This document shows, piece by piece, positions 34,652 to 42,842 of a stretch of 64,000 bases of DNA. This stretch comes from Acidimicrobiaceae bacterium (GTDB lineage Bacteria; Actinomycetota; Acidimicrobiia; Acidimicrobiales; RAAP-2). Made by a program: the position numbers and the translations under genes. The DNA is taken from positions 7,897 through 71,896 of the forward strand of contig PMOQ01000106.1 in the NCBI GenBank assembly GCA_003161255.1, written 5' to 3'. Positions within the stretch are counted from its first letter, which is position 1. Every line of letters starts with the position of its first letter. Under the pieces are notes generated by a model. The model was not told the DNA's origin and searched no databases. It saw only the letters and a list, made by a program, of their open reading frames with translations.

Positions 34652-35479
34652 ATGCAGGTGATCATCCTGGGCAGCGGAAATCCGCTCCCACATCCTGATC
34701 GAGCTGGACCATCGACGTTGGTCCGCACGTCGGCGGGTGACCTGCTCTTCGATTGTGGCCGCGGCGTGCTCATGCGGGCTGGCGCCGTTGGCTCTGGTGC
34801 CCCAGCGCTACGAGCGTTGCTGCTCACGCACCTCCACAGCGACCACATCACCGACCTCAACGACATCTACACGATGCGTTGGGTCATGTCGCTTCAACCC
34901 AACCCCTTACCCATCTACGGCCCCGTCGGGACCGCCGAAGTGGTGCGGGCCATGGAGGCGATGCTGGAGCCCGACATCGGCTACCGCATCACCCACCACG
35001 ACGACCTCAACTGGCGTCCGGTCGCAGATGTGACCGAGGTGGACCACGGGGTCATCCTCCAGGAGGGGGCGGTTCTGGTGACCGCACGGCCGACCGATCA
35101 CGCTCCGGTTCGTCCGACCGTCGGGTATCGGGTCGATGAGGGTGAGCGATCGGTCGTGATCGCCGGCGACACCGTGCCGTGCGCCGGTCTCGACGAGCTG
35201 TGCGACGGAGCCGACGTGCTCGTCCACACCGTGGTCCGCCGCGACCTGATCGAGCCCCTGGGCCTGCCGCGGCTGACCGACGTGCTCGACTACCACTCCG
35301 CAGTCCCGGATGCAGCCGAGACCGCGGCCCGAAATGGGGTGGGCACACTGCTGCTCACGCATCTCGTCCCTCCACCGGCCCCAGGCACCGAACAGGAATG
35401 GATCGACCAGGCTCTGGCGCACTTCGACGGCAAGATCGTGCTGGCGACCGACCTCTTGACCCTCGAGGTCGGCGACTGA
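34652..35479 (+). CDS. MBL-fold hydrolase, RNase Z/arylsulfatase-like
   Basis: 275 residues from ATG 34652, with GGGAGGGGG four bases upstream. Zinc site: LLTHLHSDHITDLND (HxHxDH), His in RPTDHAPVRP, Asp in VIAGDTVPC and His in LLLTHLVPPP. Opening VIILGSGNPLPHPDRAGPSTLV resembles tRNase Z and its cousins. The flexible exosite arm of genuine tRNase Z is not evident, so it more likely belongs to the wider ribonuclease Z-like hydrolase group acting on a small phospho- or sulfo-ester. Confidence 0.85.
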   Translation: MQVIILGSGNPLPHPDRAGPSTLVRTSAGDLLFDCGRGVLMRAGAVGSGAPALRALLLTHLHSDHITDLNDIYTMRWVMSLQPNPLPIYGPVGTAEVVRAMEAMLEPDIGYRITHHDDLNWRPVADVTEVDHGVILQEGAVLVTARPTDHAPVRPTVGYRVDEGERSVVIAGDTVPCAGLDELCDGADVLVHTVVRRDLIEPLGLPRLTDVLDYHSAVPDAAETAARNGVGTLLLTHLVPPPAPGTEQEWIDQALAHFDGKIVLATDLLTLEVGD

Positions 35480-35518
35480 CGGGCGGCGTCGGCCGTGCAG
35501 AGTCGGCCGTGGTGCGGA

Positions 35519-36235
35519 TCAGGCCGGGGCGACGGTGTCGATGTTCTCGCAAGCGGTGGTGATGAGTTTTGCCAACGCCTGGGCACCTATCCCGCCGATC
35601 CCGAGATGCGTGCCATCTGAGCCGAACCATTCGGGGTTGCTTGCCGCCAGGGTCGCCCAGTCGGCAATCACCGCGTTCGGGTACGCCATCACGCCGGTGT
35701 ACAGCACCTGGTTCACCTCGTCCTGCCAGGGTCGGTCGACGTGCACCGTGACAAAGACCACCCGGGGCACGTGCGCCAGGATGCTCATCATGTTGTCGAA
35801 GTCGGCGGACGTGACGGGCCCGTTGCTGCCCAAGCCGACCACGACGGTGTTCCCGAGCTGGCCGTCCGCCTTCAACTGGGCCAGCAGGGCCTCACCGGCC
35901 ACGAACTGTCGGCTCACCGCCGCGTTGACGGTTATCCCGGGGATGTCCAGCTGGAGGTCGGGGACGGCGTCCAGCATGACCGAGTCCCCGATCGCGGTGA
36001 CCGGTCCGAACACCCCAACGCTTGGTGGGGTTGCGTGAAACGTGGCCGGCGCCGATGTTGTCGTCACCGCCGGCGCCGTGGTCGGCGTCCTCGGGAGAAC
36101 GTGGGTTGGCTTGACCGAGGGAGGTAACGACGCGACCGGACCGACGGCGGAGCTACCGCAACCGGCGAGGGTGACCGCCGCGATCGCTACAGCAACGAGC
36201 AAACCTGCCACCCGATTCCGGGATTCGGTCCTCAC
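35519..36235 (-). CDS. SGNH-hydrolase lipoprotein
   Basis: 238 residues from GTG 36235, chosen because it gives a classical lipoprotein signal (RNRVAGLLVAVAIAAVTLAGC with lipobox LAGC); the track's start adds 34 residues before it. A Pro/Thr-rich linker (PRTPTTAPAVTTTSAPATF) leads to the hydrolase domain: block I VTAIGDSVML, GLGSNGPV, and the Asp-His pair in WFGSDGTHLG. This resembles acyltransferase-associated SGNH domains that modify cell-wall glycans. Membrane-anchored outside the cytosol. Convergent with the MBL-fold gene. Confidence 0.82.
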   Translation of the reverse strand: MRTESRNRVAGLLVAVAIAAVTLAGCGSSAVGPVASLPPSVKPTHVLPRTPTTAPAVTTTSAPATFHATPPSVGVFGPVTAIGDSVMLDAVPDLQLDIPGITVNAAVSRQFVAGEALLAQLKADGQLGNTVVVGLGSNGPVTSADFDNMMSILAHVPRVVFVTVHVDRPWQDEVNQVLYTGVMAYPNAVIADWATLAASNPEWFGSDGTHLGIGGIGAQALAKLITTACENIDTVAPA

Positions 36236-36438
36236 GAATGTGGTCCGGGCAAGGCAAAACCCTAGGTCTGCCACCTCGCTCACCCGAGCCACCCATCCCC
36301 GGCGTATCAACGCCCTGATGCCCCGGTATCGACGCACCTATCAGGCGTAGGCAGCGCTTTTCGATCGTGATCACTCCGAAATAGAGTGCCCTGGGCAGAC
36401 CGAACGGCGCGCGTCCACCGAGGAACCCGGAGGCAGAC

Positions 36439-37638
36439 ATGGCGAAGGTCTTGTGCGTGCTCTACAACGACCCCGTCGGTGGCTACCCGACGACCTATGC
36501 CCGGGACGACGTGCCGGCGATCACGTCGTATCCGGGGGGCCAGAACGCGCCCACTCCGTCGGCCATCGACTTCACGCCGGGCGATCTCCTCGGCAGCGTC
36601 TCGGGCGGGCTCGGCCTCCGTGGATTCCTCGAAGCGGGTGGGCACACCTTCGTCGTCACATCGGACAAGGACGGAGCCGACTCGCAGTTCGATCGGGAGC
36701 TGGTCGACGCCGACATCGTGATCTCGCAGCCGTTCTGGCCCGCGTATCTCACCGCGGAGCGGATCGCCAAGGCCAAGAACCTCAAGATGGCCATCACGGC
36801 CGGCATCGGGTCCGACCACGTCGACCTGCAGGCGGCGATCGAGCGCGGCATCACGGTGACCGAGGTCACCTTCTCCAACTCGATCAGTGTCGCCGAGCAC
36901 GTCGTGATGATGATCCTGGCGCTGGTCCGCAACTACATCCCGTCCTACGGCTGGGTGGTGCGGGGAGGTTGGAACATCGCCGACTGCGTCGAGCGGTCCT
37001 ACGACCTCGAGGGGATGAAGGTCGGGACGGTGGCCGCGGGGCGAATCGGCTCCGCCGTCCTCCGGCGGCTGAAGCCCTTCGACGTCGAGCTGCACTACAC
37101 GGATCGCCACCGGCTGAGCGCGGAGGTCGAAGAGGATCTCGGCCTGACCTTCCACGAGACGACCGCCCAGATGGTCCCGCTTCTCGACGTGGTGACCATC
37201 AACGCCCCGCTGTACCCCGAGACCGAGGGGCTGTTCAACGAGGCCCTGCTCTCGACCATGAAGCGCGGCGCGTACATCGTGAACACGGCTCGAGGGAAGA
37301 TCTGCGACCGGGACGCCATCGCCCGGGCCCTCGAGAGCGGGCAACTGGCCGGCTACGCCGGTGACGTCTGGTTCCCCCAGCCTCCACCGGCCGACCATCC
37401 GTGGCGGTCGATGCCCCATCACGGGATGACCCCCCATATATCGGGCACCTCGCTGTCGGCGCAGGCGCGGTATGCCGCCGGGGCCCGGGAGATCCTGGAG
37501 TGCTTCTTCGAGGGTCGCCCCATTCGCGACGAGTACCTGATCGTGGACGGAGGCCGCCTCGCCGGCACCGGCGCCCACTCCTACGGGGAGGGCAACGCCA
37601 CCGGTGGCTCGGGGGAGGCGGCGCGCTTCAAGGCGTGA
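36439..37638 (+). CDS. fdh: NAD-dependent formate dehydrogenase
   Basis: 399 residues; GGAGG lies six bases before ATG. Very close in pattern to the single-subunit bacterial formate dehydrogenases: FTPGDLLGSVSGGLGLRGFL, ISQPFWPAYLTAERIAKAKNLK, coenzyme loop VGTVAAGRIGSAV, the NAD-selecting Asp in HYTDRHRL, catalytic Arg in VNTARGKICDRDA, catalytic His in TPHISGTSLSAQARYAAG, and the C-terminal GTGAHSYGEGNATGGS. Oxidises formate to CO2 with NAD+. The length is normal. No other C1 gene lies nearby. Confidence 0.97.
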   Translation: MAKVLCVLYNDPVGGYPTTYARDDVPAITSYPGGQNAPTPSAIDFTPGDLLGSVSGGLGLRGFLEAGGHTFVVTSDKDGADSQFDRELVDADIVISQPFWPAYLTAERIAKAKNLKMAITAGIGSDHVDLQAAIERGITVTEVTFSNSISVAEHVVMMILALVRNYIPSYGWVVRGGWNIADCVERSYDLEGMKVGTVAAGRIGSAVLRRLKPFDVELHYTDRHRLSAEVEEDLGLTFHETTAQMVPLLDVVTINAPLYPETEGLFNEALLSTMKRGAYIVNTARGKICDRDAIARALESGQLAGYAGDVWFPQPPPADHPWRSMPHHGMTPHISGTSLSAQARYAAGAREILECFFEGRPIRDEYLIVDGGRLAGTGAHSYGEGNATGGSGEAARFKA

Positions 37639-37834
37639 GCGAGCCGGTCGCGCCCCGTCAGGTCTTGGAGCGGTACAGGACCCCGAAACGGCCAGTAGTG
37701 ATCGCGCCGTCTCCGCCGATGGTCATCGTGAGTTCAGGCATTGCGACCCCCATGCGCCTCGAATCGAAGCCGGCATGCCCAGGTGGAATGCCTCGCTGAC
37801 ACATCGACCGATGGCTGGCCGTCCTCGGCCGGTC

Positions 37835-38563
37835 TCACGACTGAGGTCGGGCGTCCGCACCGGGGCCGAGGTCGAGCAACTGCTCGTAGAACCCACCAAT
37901 CTGGCGGCTGCGATCGACGAGGTGAACCTCGAGGATCCAATGGCACGTGCGGCCGGATCGGTCCGTTCGGCGCATCGGTTTACTCGAACCGGGGGTGACG
38001 TAGTACTCGATCATGTCGCCGTCGATCTTGTCGTGCGGGAACTGGCCGATCAGGTGGCCGGCGATGGTGCCGCCGAACTCCCAACCGGCCTGGTCACTCA
38101 ACTCGCAGACGTGTGCGAACAGCTGCTCTCCGGTGACGTCTGGGTGGCCGTCGAAGAAGGCTCGGCCGGCGTCCCAAACGGGTGGCAACGACTCGCACAA
38201 CCGCAGCTTGATCGGGTCGTCGCCGATGACGAAGGTCCGGCCCAGGTCGGCCTCCCAGTCCTCGAAGATGGGTCCGAAGTCACAGAACACGATGTCATCG
38301 GCGACGATGACTCGGTCCGGGGGGTCTTCCCGGTATGGCTCGAGGGTGTTCGGCCCGGCACGCACGATCCGCTTGTGCCAGTGATTCTCCATCCCGAACA
38401 TCGTCGCGGCGAGGTCCCGAATCGCATCGCTCGCCTCGACCTCACGAACGCCGGGGGCGATGAGGCAGCGGCGCCTCACCTCGTCGAACAGGACGACCGC
38501 CCTGTCCTGCGCCTCGATCAGCTTCGCGGTTGTGCGTCCTTCATCATCGATCGCCTCGGCCAC
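37835..38563 (-). CDS. M24-family metallopeptidase-like protein
   Basis: 242 residues, GTG start. The pita-bread fold is suggested by VFCDFGPIFEDWEADLGRTFVIG (two metal Asp), GGTIAGHLIGQFPHDK (metal His) and WILEVHLVD plus GGFYEQLL (two Glu). The N-terminal creatinase domain of prolidases is absent, so it is a short, methionine-aminopeptidase-sized member. It may be a Xaa-Pro-type peptidase or a non-peptidase relative. Orientation is convergent with formate dehydrogenase. Confidence 0.78.
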   Translation of the reverse strand: MAEAIDDEGRTTAKLIEAQDRAVVLFDEVRRRCLIAPGVREVEASDAIRDLAATMFGMENHWHKRIVRAGPNTLEPYREDPPDRVIVADDIVFCDFGPIFEDWEADLGRTFVIGDDPIKLRLCESLPPVWDAGRAFFDGHPDVTGEQLFAHVCELSDQAGWEFGGTIAGHLIGQFPHDKIDGDMIEYYVTPGSSKPMRRTDRSGRTCHWILEVHLVDRSRQIGGFYEQLLDLGPGADARPQS

Positions 38564-39011
38564 GCCCTAGACGCTAACGACGCATCGCCGGGTTCTCGGA
38601 CGGCCCGCCGCGACCGGAGCAACGAGAGCTGGACCACGCTTCGAGAGGTGATCTCGGGCCGGAGGCATGCGGTACGATTTGACCGGACACCCGGGTGGGT
38701 CCAAGAGCGATTGCGACCGAATGATGCGGACACCGACGATGACAGCGTTTGAGGCCAGTGTGAACACTGGCATGGTGTCTCCGGTCATCGGGACCCGCGA
38801 CCCCGGTCGGAAGCCCAACCTCTGAGTCTCGAGGTCTCCTCCGGGGGGTAGGGCCCGGTCGACCCGTTCGACCGACATCGCGTCTCACCTTCCCCAGTTG
38901 CCGGCATCACTGATGTCGCCAGCAGCACTCTTCAATCCGTCAATCCGGCCGACCGGTCTGTGGGGTGTCCCCCCAATTGCCCGGCCGGGATCAATGCACA
39001 AGGAAGCCCCC
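38564..39011. other. Gap between the M24 gene and the ABC exporter
   Basis: About 450 bases between divergent genes. The short ORFs listed here (for example a 103-residue minus frame) have Arg/Pro-rich, shadow-like composition. I see no RNA gene or repeat and no convincing -35/-10 pair. Confidence 0.5.
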
Positions 39012-40847
39012 GTGGCTGAACTCTCAGATTTCCCGTCCGCATCGGCGGGCGACACGATCGCATTCTGTTGGGAACAGATCGAAGGCCAGAAACGCCAGCT
39101 GATCACGTCGTGGGTGGTCATGGTCCTGGCCGTCATCGTGGCCGACATCGTGTGTCCGCTCATCTTTGCGTCGATCCTCAGCCGGGTCGCCTCGCTGCCC
39201 CTCCACACGGTGACCAGTGAATGGCACCGCTTTGGCCCGCTGCTGCTCGCGTACGGCGTCGCCGGCCTGATCGCCATGGCGATGTGGGGGGTCGCGGGCT
39301 GGTTCGAGTGGGGAGCGTGCGTCCGGGCCTTCGCCAAGGGCCTCAACAACGGCTACGAGCACCTGCTCCGACTGAGCTACCGCTGGCACATGGACCACCC
39401 TGCGGGCGAGGTCATCTCGTCGCTCGGCAACTTCTCGTGGGCCTTCGTGGAGATGGTCGATGTCGCGTCGTGGGGGTTGCTCCCCGTGGCGGTGGTCGTC
39501 CTGTCCGCGATCGCGGTGCTCTCGGTGGTGGCGTGGCCGGCCGCCTTGGCCCTTCTCGTCATGGTGGCCGGGTTCGTCTACGTCTTGTACAAGCGGCTCC
39601 CACTGGTCCGGGAGGCCTCCCAGGAGTTCGAGAACCATCACTCGAAGGCGACCGGGGTCGTCGCGGACACCGTCACGAACCTGATGGCGGTCCGCACCGC
39701 CGCGGCCGAGCCCCGGGAGCGATTCCGCGTGGAGGACCTGATGCAGCAATCGGTCAATGCCGACCTGCGGGCCCGATCCATCTTCATGCGTACCCAGCTG
39801 CAGCTGGAGACCTCAATCGTGGTCGGGACCCTGCTCGCGTTGATCGCGGGAACGACCATGGCGGTCCACCACTGGTCGTCGACGGCGGCGCTCTACCTGA
39901 TCCTCTACTACTCGGCCCAGGTCGCGTTGAGCCTGCAGCAGTCCTTCGAGCACCTGCGGTCGCTCGCCCGTTCGCTCGGGCGGGCGGCCAAGTTCACCGC
40001 CATCGCCGGCGAGGAGATCGAGATCACCAACTGCCCGAACGCCCGAGACGTCCGCGTGTCGACCGGAAGGGTGGAGTTCAACCGGGTCTCCTTCGGCTAC
40101 CGATCCAACTACAAGCTCTTTCAAGATCTGACGCTGGCGGTGAAGCCGGGCGAGCACGTCGCGTTGGTCGGGCCCTCAGGGTCCGGGAAGTCGACACTGT
40201 CCAAGCTCCTGCTGCGATTCATGGACGTGGACGCCGGACAGATCCTGGTCGATGGGCAGGACATCAGGGAGGTCACCCTGGCCTCCCTGCGGAGCCACGT
40301 CTCCTACGTACCCCAGGACCCCCAGCTCCTGCACCGGACCATCGCCGAGAACATCTGCTACGGCATCGGCGTCGACGCCAACGGCTCGGGAGGCGACGGT
40401 GCCGTGCCAGTCGTCGACTACGACATCGTGCACGCCGTGGGCAAGGCCGCCCATGTCGAGGAGTTCGTCTACGGTCTCCCGGACAGGTACGACACCGTCG
40501 TCGGCGAGCGCGGTCTCAAGCTCTCCGGGGGGCAGCGCCAGCGGGTCGCCATCGCCCAGGCGATGGCGAAGAACGCCCCCATCCTGGTCCTGGACGAAGC
40601 CACCTCGGCGCTCGACTCGGAGTCCGAGCACCTCGTGCAGGAGGCGCTCTGGCAGCTCATGGAGCGCTCAACGGCACTCGTCATCGCCCACCGCCTATCC
40701 ACCATCGCCAAGATGGACCGCATCGTGGTGTTCGATCAGGGCCGGATCGTCGAAGAGGGGACCCACCGCGAGCTCCTTCGCAACGGGGGCCTCGGCATGT
40801 ACGGGCGCCTGTGGCACCACCAGTCGGGCGGCTTCCTGGTCGAGTAA
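39012..40847 (+). CDS. ABC exporter, fused membrane and ATPase domains
   Basis: 611 residues from GTG 39012, with AAGGAAG five bases upstream; ATG 38994 is possible. The exporter-type membrane domain of six helices spans about residues 30-320. The nucleotide-binding domain follows: VEFNRVSFGYRSN, Walker A LVGPSGSGKST, Q-loop YVPQDPQLLHRTIAENICYG, signature KLSGGQRQRVAIAQAM, Walker B ILVLDEATSALDSE and H-loop VIAHRLST. Works as a homodimer or with an unlinked partner. An extra loop (DANGSGGDGAVPVVDYD) follows the Q-loop. Cargo unknown. Confidence 0.92.
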   Translation: MAELSDFPSASAGDTIAFCWEQIEGQKRQLITSWVVMVLAVIVADIVCPLIFASILSRVASLPLHTVTSEWHRFGPLLLAYGVAGLIAMAMWGVAGWFEWGACVRAFAKGLNNGYEHLLRLSYRWHMDHPAGEVISSLGNFSWAFVEMVDVASWGLLPVAVVVLSAIAVLSVVAWPAALALLVMVAGFVYVLYKRLPLVREASQEFENHHSKATGVVADTVTNLMAVRTAAAEPRERFRVEDLMQQSVNADLRARSIFMRTQLQLETSIVVGTLLALIAGTTMAVHHWSSTAALYLILYYSAQVALSLQQSFEHLRSLARSLGRAAKFTAIAGEEIEITNCPNARDVRVSTGRVEFNRVSFGYRSNYKLFQDLTLAVKPGEHVALVGPSGSGKSTLSKLLLRFMDVDAGQILVDGQDIREVTLASLRSHVSYVPQDPQLLHRTIAENICYGIGVDANGSGGDGAVPVVDYDIVHAVGKAAHVEEFVYGLPDRYDTVVGERGLKLSGGQRQRVAIAQAMAKNAPILVLDEATSALDSESEHLVQEALWQLMERSTALVIAHRLSTIAKMDRIVVFDQGRIVEEGTHRELLRNGGLGMYGRLWHHQSGGFLVE

Positions 40848-40879
40848 TCGACCGGAGCATTGCCCGGCGACGATGCGAA

Positions 40880-41344
40880 TCAGGTAGTCGTCGACTCCCG
40901 GGCGACCAGGACGGCGAACGCCTTCACCGATCGTTCCTGCGCTCGCGTCATCTGTCCGGCGATTGCCCGGTCGATGACCGCACCGACTGGCCCAAAGCGA
41001 GGCGTGTAGCGGATGGTGAGGGCCATATGCGTGCTCTGCCCGTCCGGCGTGAGGTCGATGACTACCGCCATTCCCGTCGCCGCGACGACGCCTTCGCCTT
41101 CGTGGACTTGGCGCCGCGGGCGTTCGAATTCCGTGACGCGCCATCGGGTCAGCACCTTCCATGGACCGGCGATGCGAGTCCGCTCTTCGTACGTCGTGCC
41201 CATCTGAACGGTGCCGTCGAAGTACACCTCGAGGGTGTTCTCAACCCAGTCCGCGTAACGGGTCACATCCGACGCGAGATCCCATACGCGCTCGGGTGGC
41301 GCCGGGATGTCGACCGATACGGTTATCGACCTCTCTTTGGACAT
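40880..41344 (-). CDS. SRPBCC (START-like) family protein
   Basis: 154 residues. Typical polyketide-cyclase/dehydrase opening ITVSVDIPAPPERVWDLASDVTRYADWVENTLEV, then a helix-grip beta sheet and a long C-terminal helix (AVIDRAIAGQMTRAQERSVKAFAVLV). The fold binds hydrophobic ligands. It lies 38 bases downstream of, and on the same strand as, the flavin monooxygenase, so the two may be co-transcribed. The exact ligand is unknown. Confidence 0.82.
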   Translation of the reverse strand: MSKERSITVSVDIPAPPERVWDLASDVTRYADWVENTLEVYFDGTVQMGTTYEERTRIAGPWKVLTRWRVTEFERPRRQVHEGEGVVAATGMAVVIDLTPDGQSTHMALTIRYTPRFGPVGAVIDRAIAGQMTRAQERSVKAFAVLVARESTTT

Positions 41345-41382
41345 AGCAGCTCCTCAGGGGATGGTGTGCGTGGTGGCCGGGG

Positions 41383-42609
41383 CTACCGCTCGGCGCGCAC
41401 GCCTTGAGATGGGGAGGAGCCGGGTCCGACCGATTGGCCGGCCCTGTGCCGAGCCGCAGCGCGTGCGATCCGCCGGGCGTGTATGGGCCCCAGACGGATC
41501 TGCCCACTGAACTGGCCCCACATGCCGGCGAAATAGAGCCGTGGTGCCGCGGGATGTTCGGGAGCACCTTCGTACGCAAAAGGAACCCCGTCGGGCCGGA
41601 GCACACCCAGATGACCGACCAGCGGCTCAAGCCCTCGACGGAACCCGGTCGCGCAGATGACGACGTCGGGTCGAAGCCGCGTACCGTCGACGAGGACGAC
41701 CTCGGATCCGTCGAGTCTCTCTATCTCTGCGACGACGTGCGTCCTTCCATGTTTGAGCGCGCCCACAAACCCGGTATCGACGGCCGGATTGCGAAAGTGA
41801 TGATGGAAGTTGGCATATGGCCCCTCCGGTGCCCGCGGTATCCCGAAGCGAGCGAGGTCTCCGAAGGCCAGCCGTTGGACCATCGAAAAGTTGAAGTCGG
41901 CCAACCGCATCGGCAGATGGTCCGCGATGAGCACCAGCAACGGTTGGCCGGGGATGCCGAGGAAGTCGGCGTGCGAAAGATTGGGCGGCGTGCGCATCGA
42001 CACCGTCACGTTCGCCCCACCAGCGATGAGGTGCCCGGCAATGTCGATGCCGGAGTTGCCGGCGCCGACGATCAGCACATCACGACCCCGGTACGCCCTG
42101 GCCCCTCGGAACTCGGACGAGTGGATCAGCTCGTGAGTGAAGCCTTCCTTTCCCGGCCAGTCGGGCACAACGGCCACCACGTCCCAACCGGTGGCGATGA
42201 CGAGGTAGCGGGCCAGGTACGGGTGGGTCGATGTCTCCAAACGCCAGAGATCGTCGACGCGCTCGACTCCGGTCAGGCTCGTGTTGAAGCGAACATGCAG
42301 CTGATGGTGCGCCGTGTATCGCTCGAGATAGGCCACAAAGTCGTCTCGTGTCGGATGTCGCCCGGCGCTCAGTGGCATCCGATAGCCCTGGAGGTTCGAC
42401 ATCGCGCGCCATGAATTCAGCCGAAGCTCCTCGTAGCGTGACCGCCAACTCGCCCCAATCCGATCCGAACTCTCAAGCGTGAGGGTCTCGAAGCCCCGTT
42501 TTTCGAGCGCGGTTGCCGCAGAGAGCCCGGCGGAGCCTGCACCGACCACGATCGCCTCGTGCTCCTCGATGTCCCGGCTGTCCGAACCGTCGACGGCGGC
42601 TTCCTCCAT
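41383..42609 (-). CDS. Flavin-containing monooxygenase-like NAD(P)-binding protein
   Basis: 408 residues from ATG 42609; the track uses an upstream TTG. Two dinucleotide sites: AIVVGAGSAGLSAATAL for FAD near residue 20 and VLIVGAGNSGIDIAGHL for NADPH near 170. Between them RSRYEELRLNSWRAMSNLQGYRMP resembles the FMO/CzcO group, and VVICATGFRRGLEPL is the ATG-containing motif of these enzymes. Probably oxygenates a heteroatom or ketone. Co-oriented with the SRPBCC gene. Confidence 0.87.
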   Translation of the reverse strand: MEEAAVDGSDSRDIEEHEAIVVGAGSAGLSAATALEKRGFETLTLESSDRIGASWRSRYEELRLNSWRAMSNLQGYRMPLSAGRHPTRDDFVAYLERYTAHHQLHVRFNTSLTGVERVDDLWRLETSTHPYLARYLVIATGWDVVAVVPDWPGKEGFTHELIHSSEFRGARAYRGRDVLIVGAGNSGIDIAGHLIAGGANVTVSMRTPPNLSHADFLGIPGQPLLVLIADHLPMRLADFNFSMVQRLAFGDLARFGIPRAPEGPYANFHHHFRNPAVDTGFVGALKHGRTHVVAEIERLDGSEVVLVDGTRLRPDVVICATGFRRGLEPLVGHLGVLRPDGVPFAYEGAPEHPAAPRLYFAGMWGQFSGQIRLGPIHARRIARAAARHRAGQSVGPGSSPSQGVRAER

Positions 42610-42842
42610 GACCAAAGTGTGCGGTCACAAGGAAACCGGGGCAATGTGGCTAGCACGGCCCCCCCGTGGGCGCTGCCACGACCACGACCCATGCCCGAGT
42701 CGTCGTACCGGCGTGCTGCCCACGACGCCGGCCGAGGCTTCTTCGGGCCCCCTCTCGTGGCGCCCCAGAAGACCGGCGTTCCCAAAGCCCTGGGTTGATC
42801 GTGCTCCCGGCGCCTCCCGACGGACCGACGGCTCCGTGTGCG

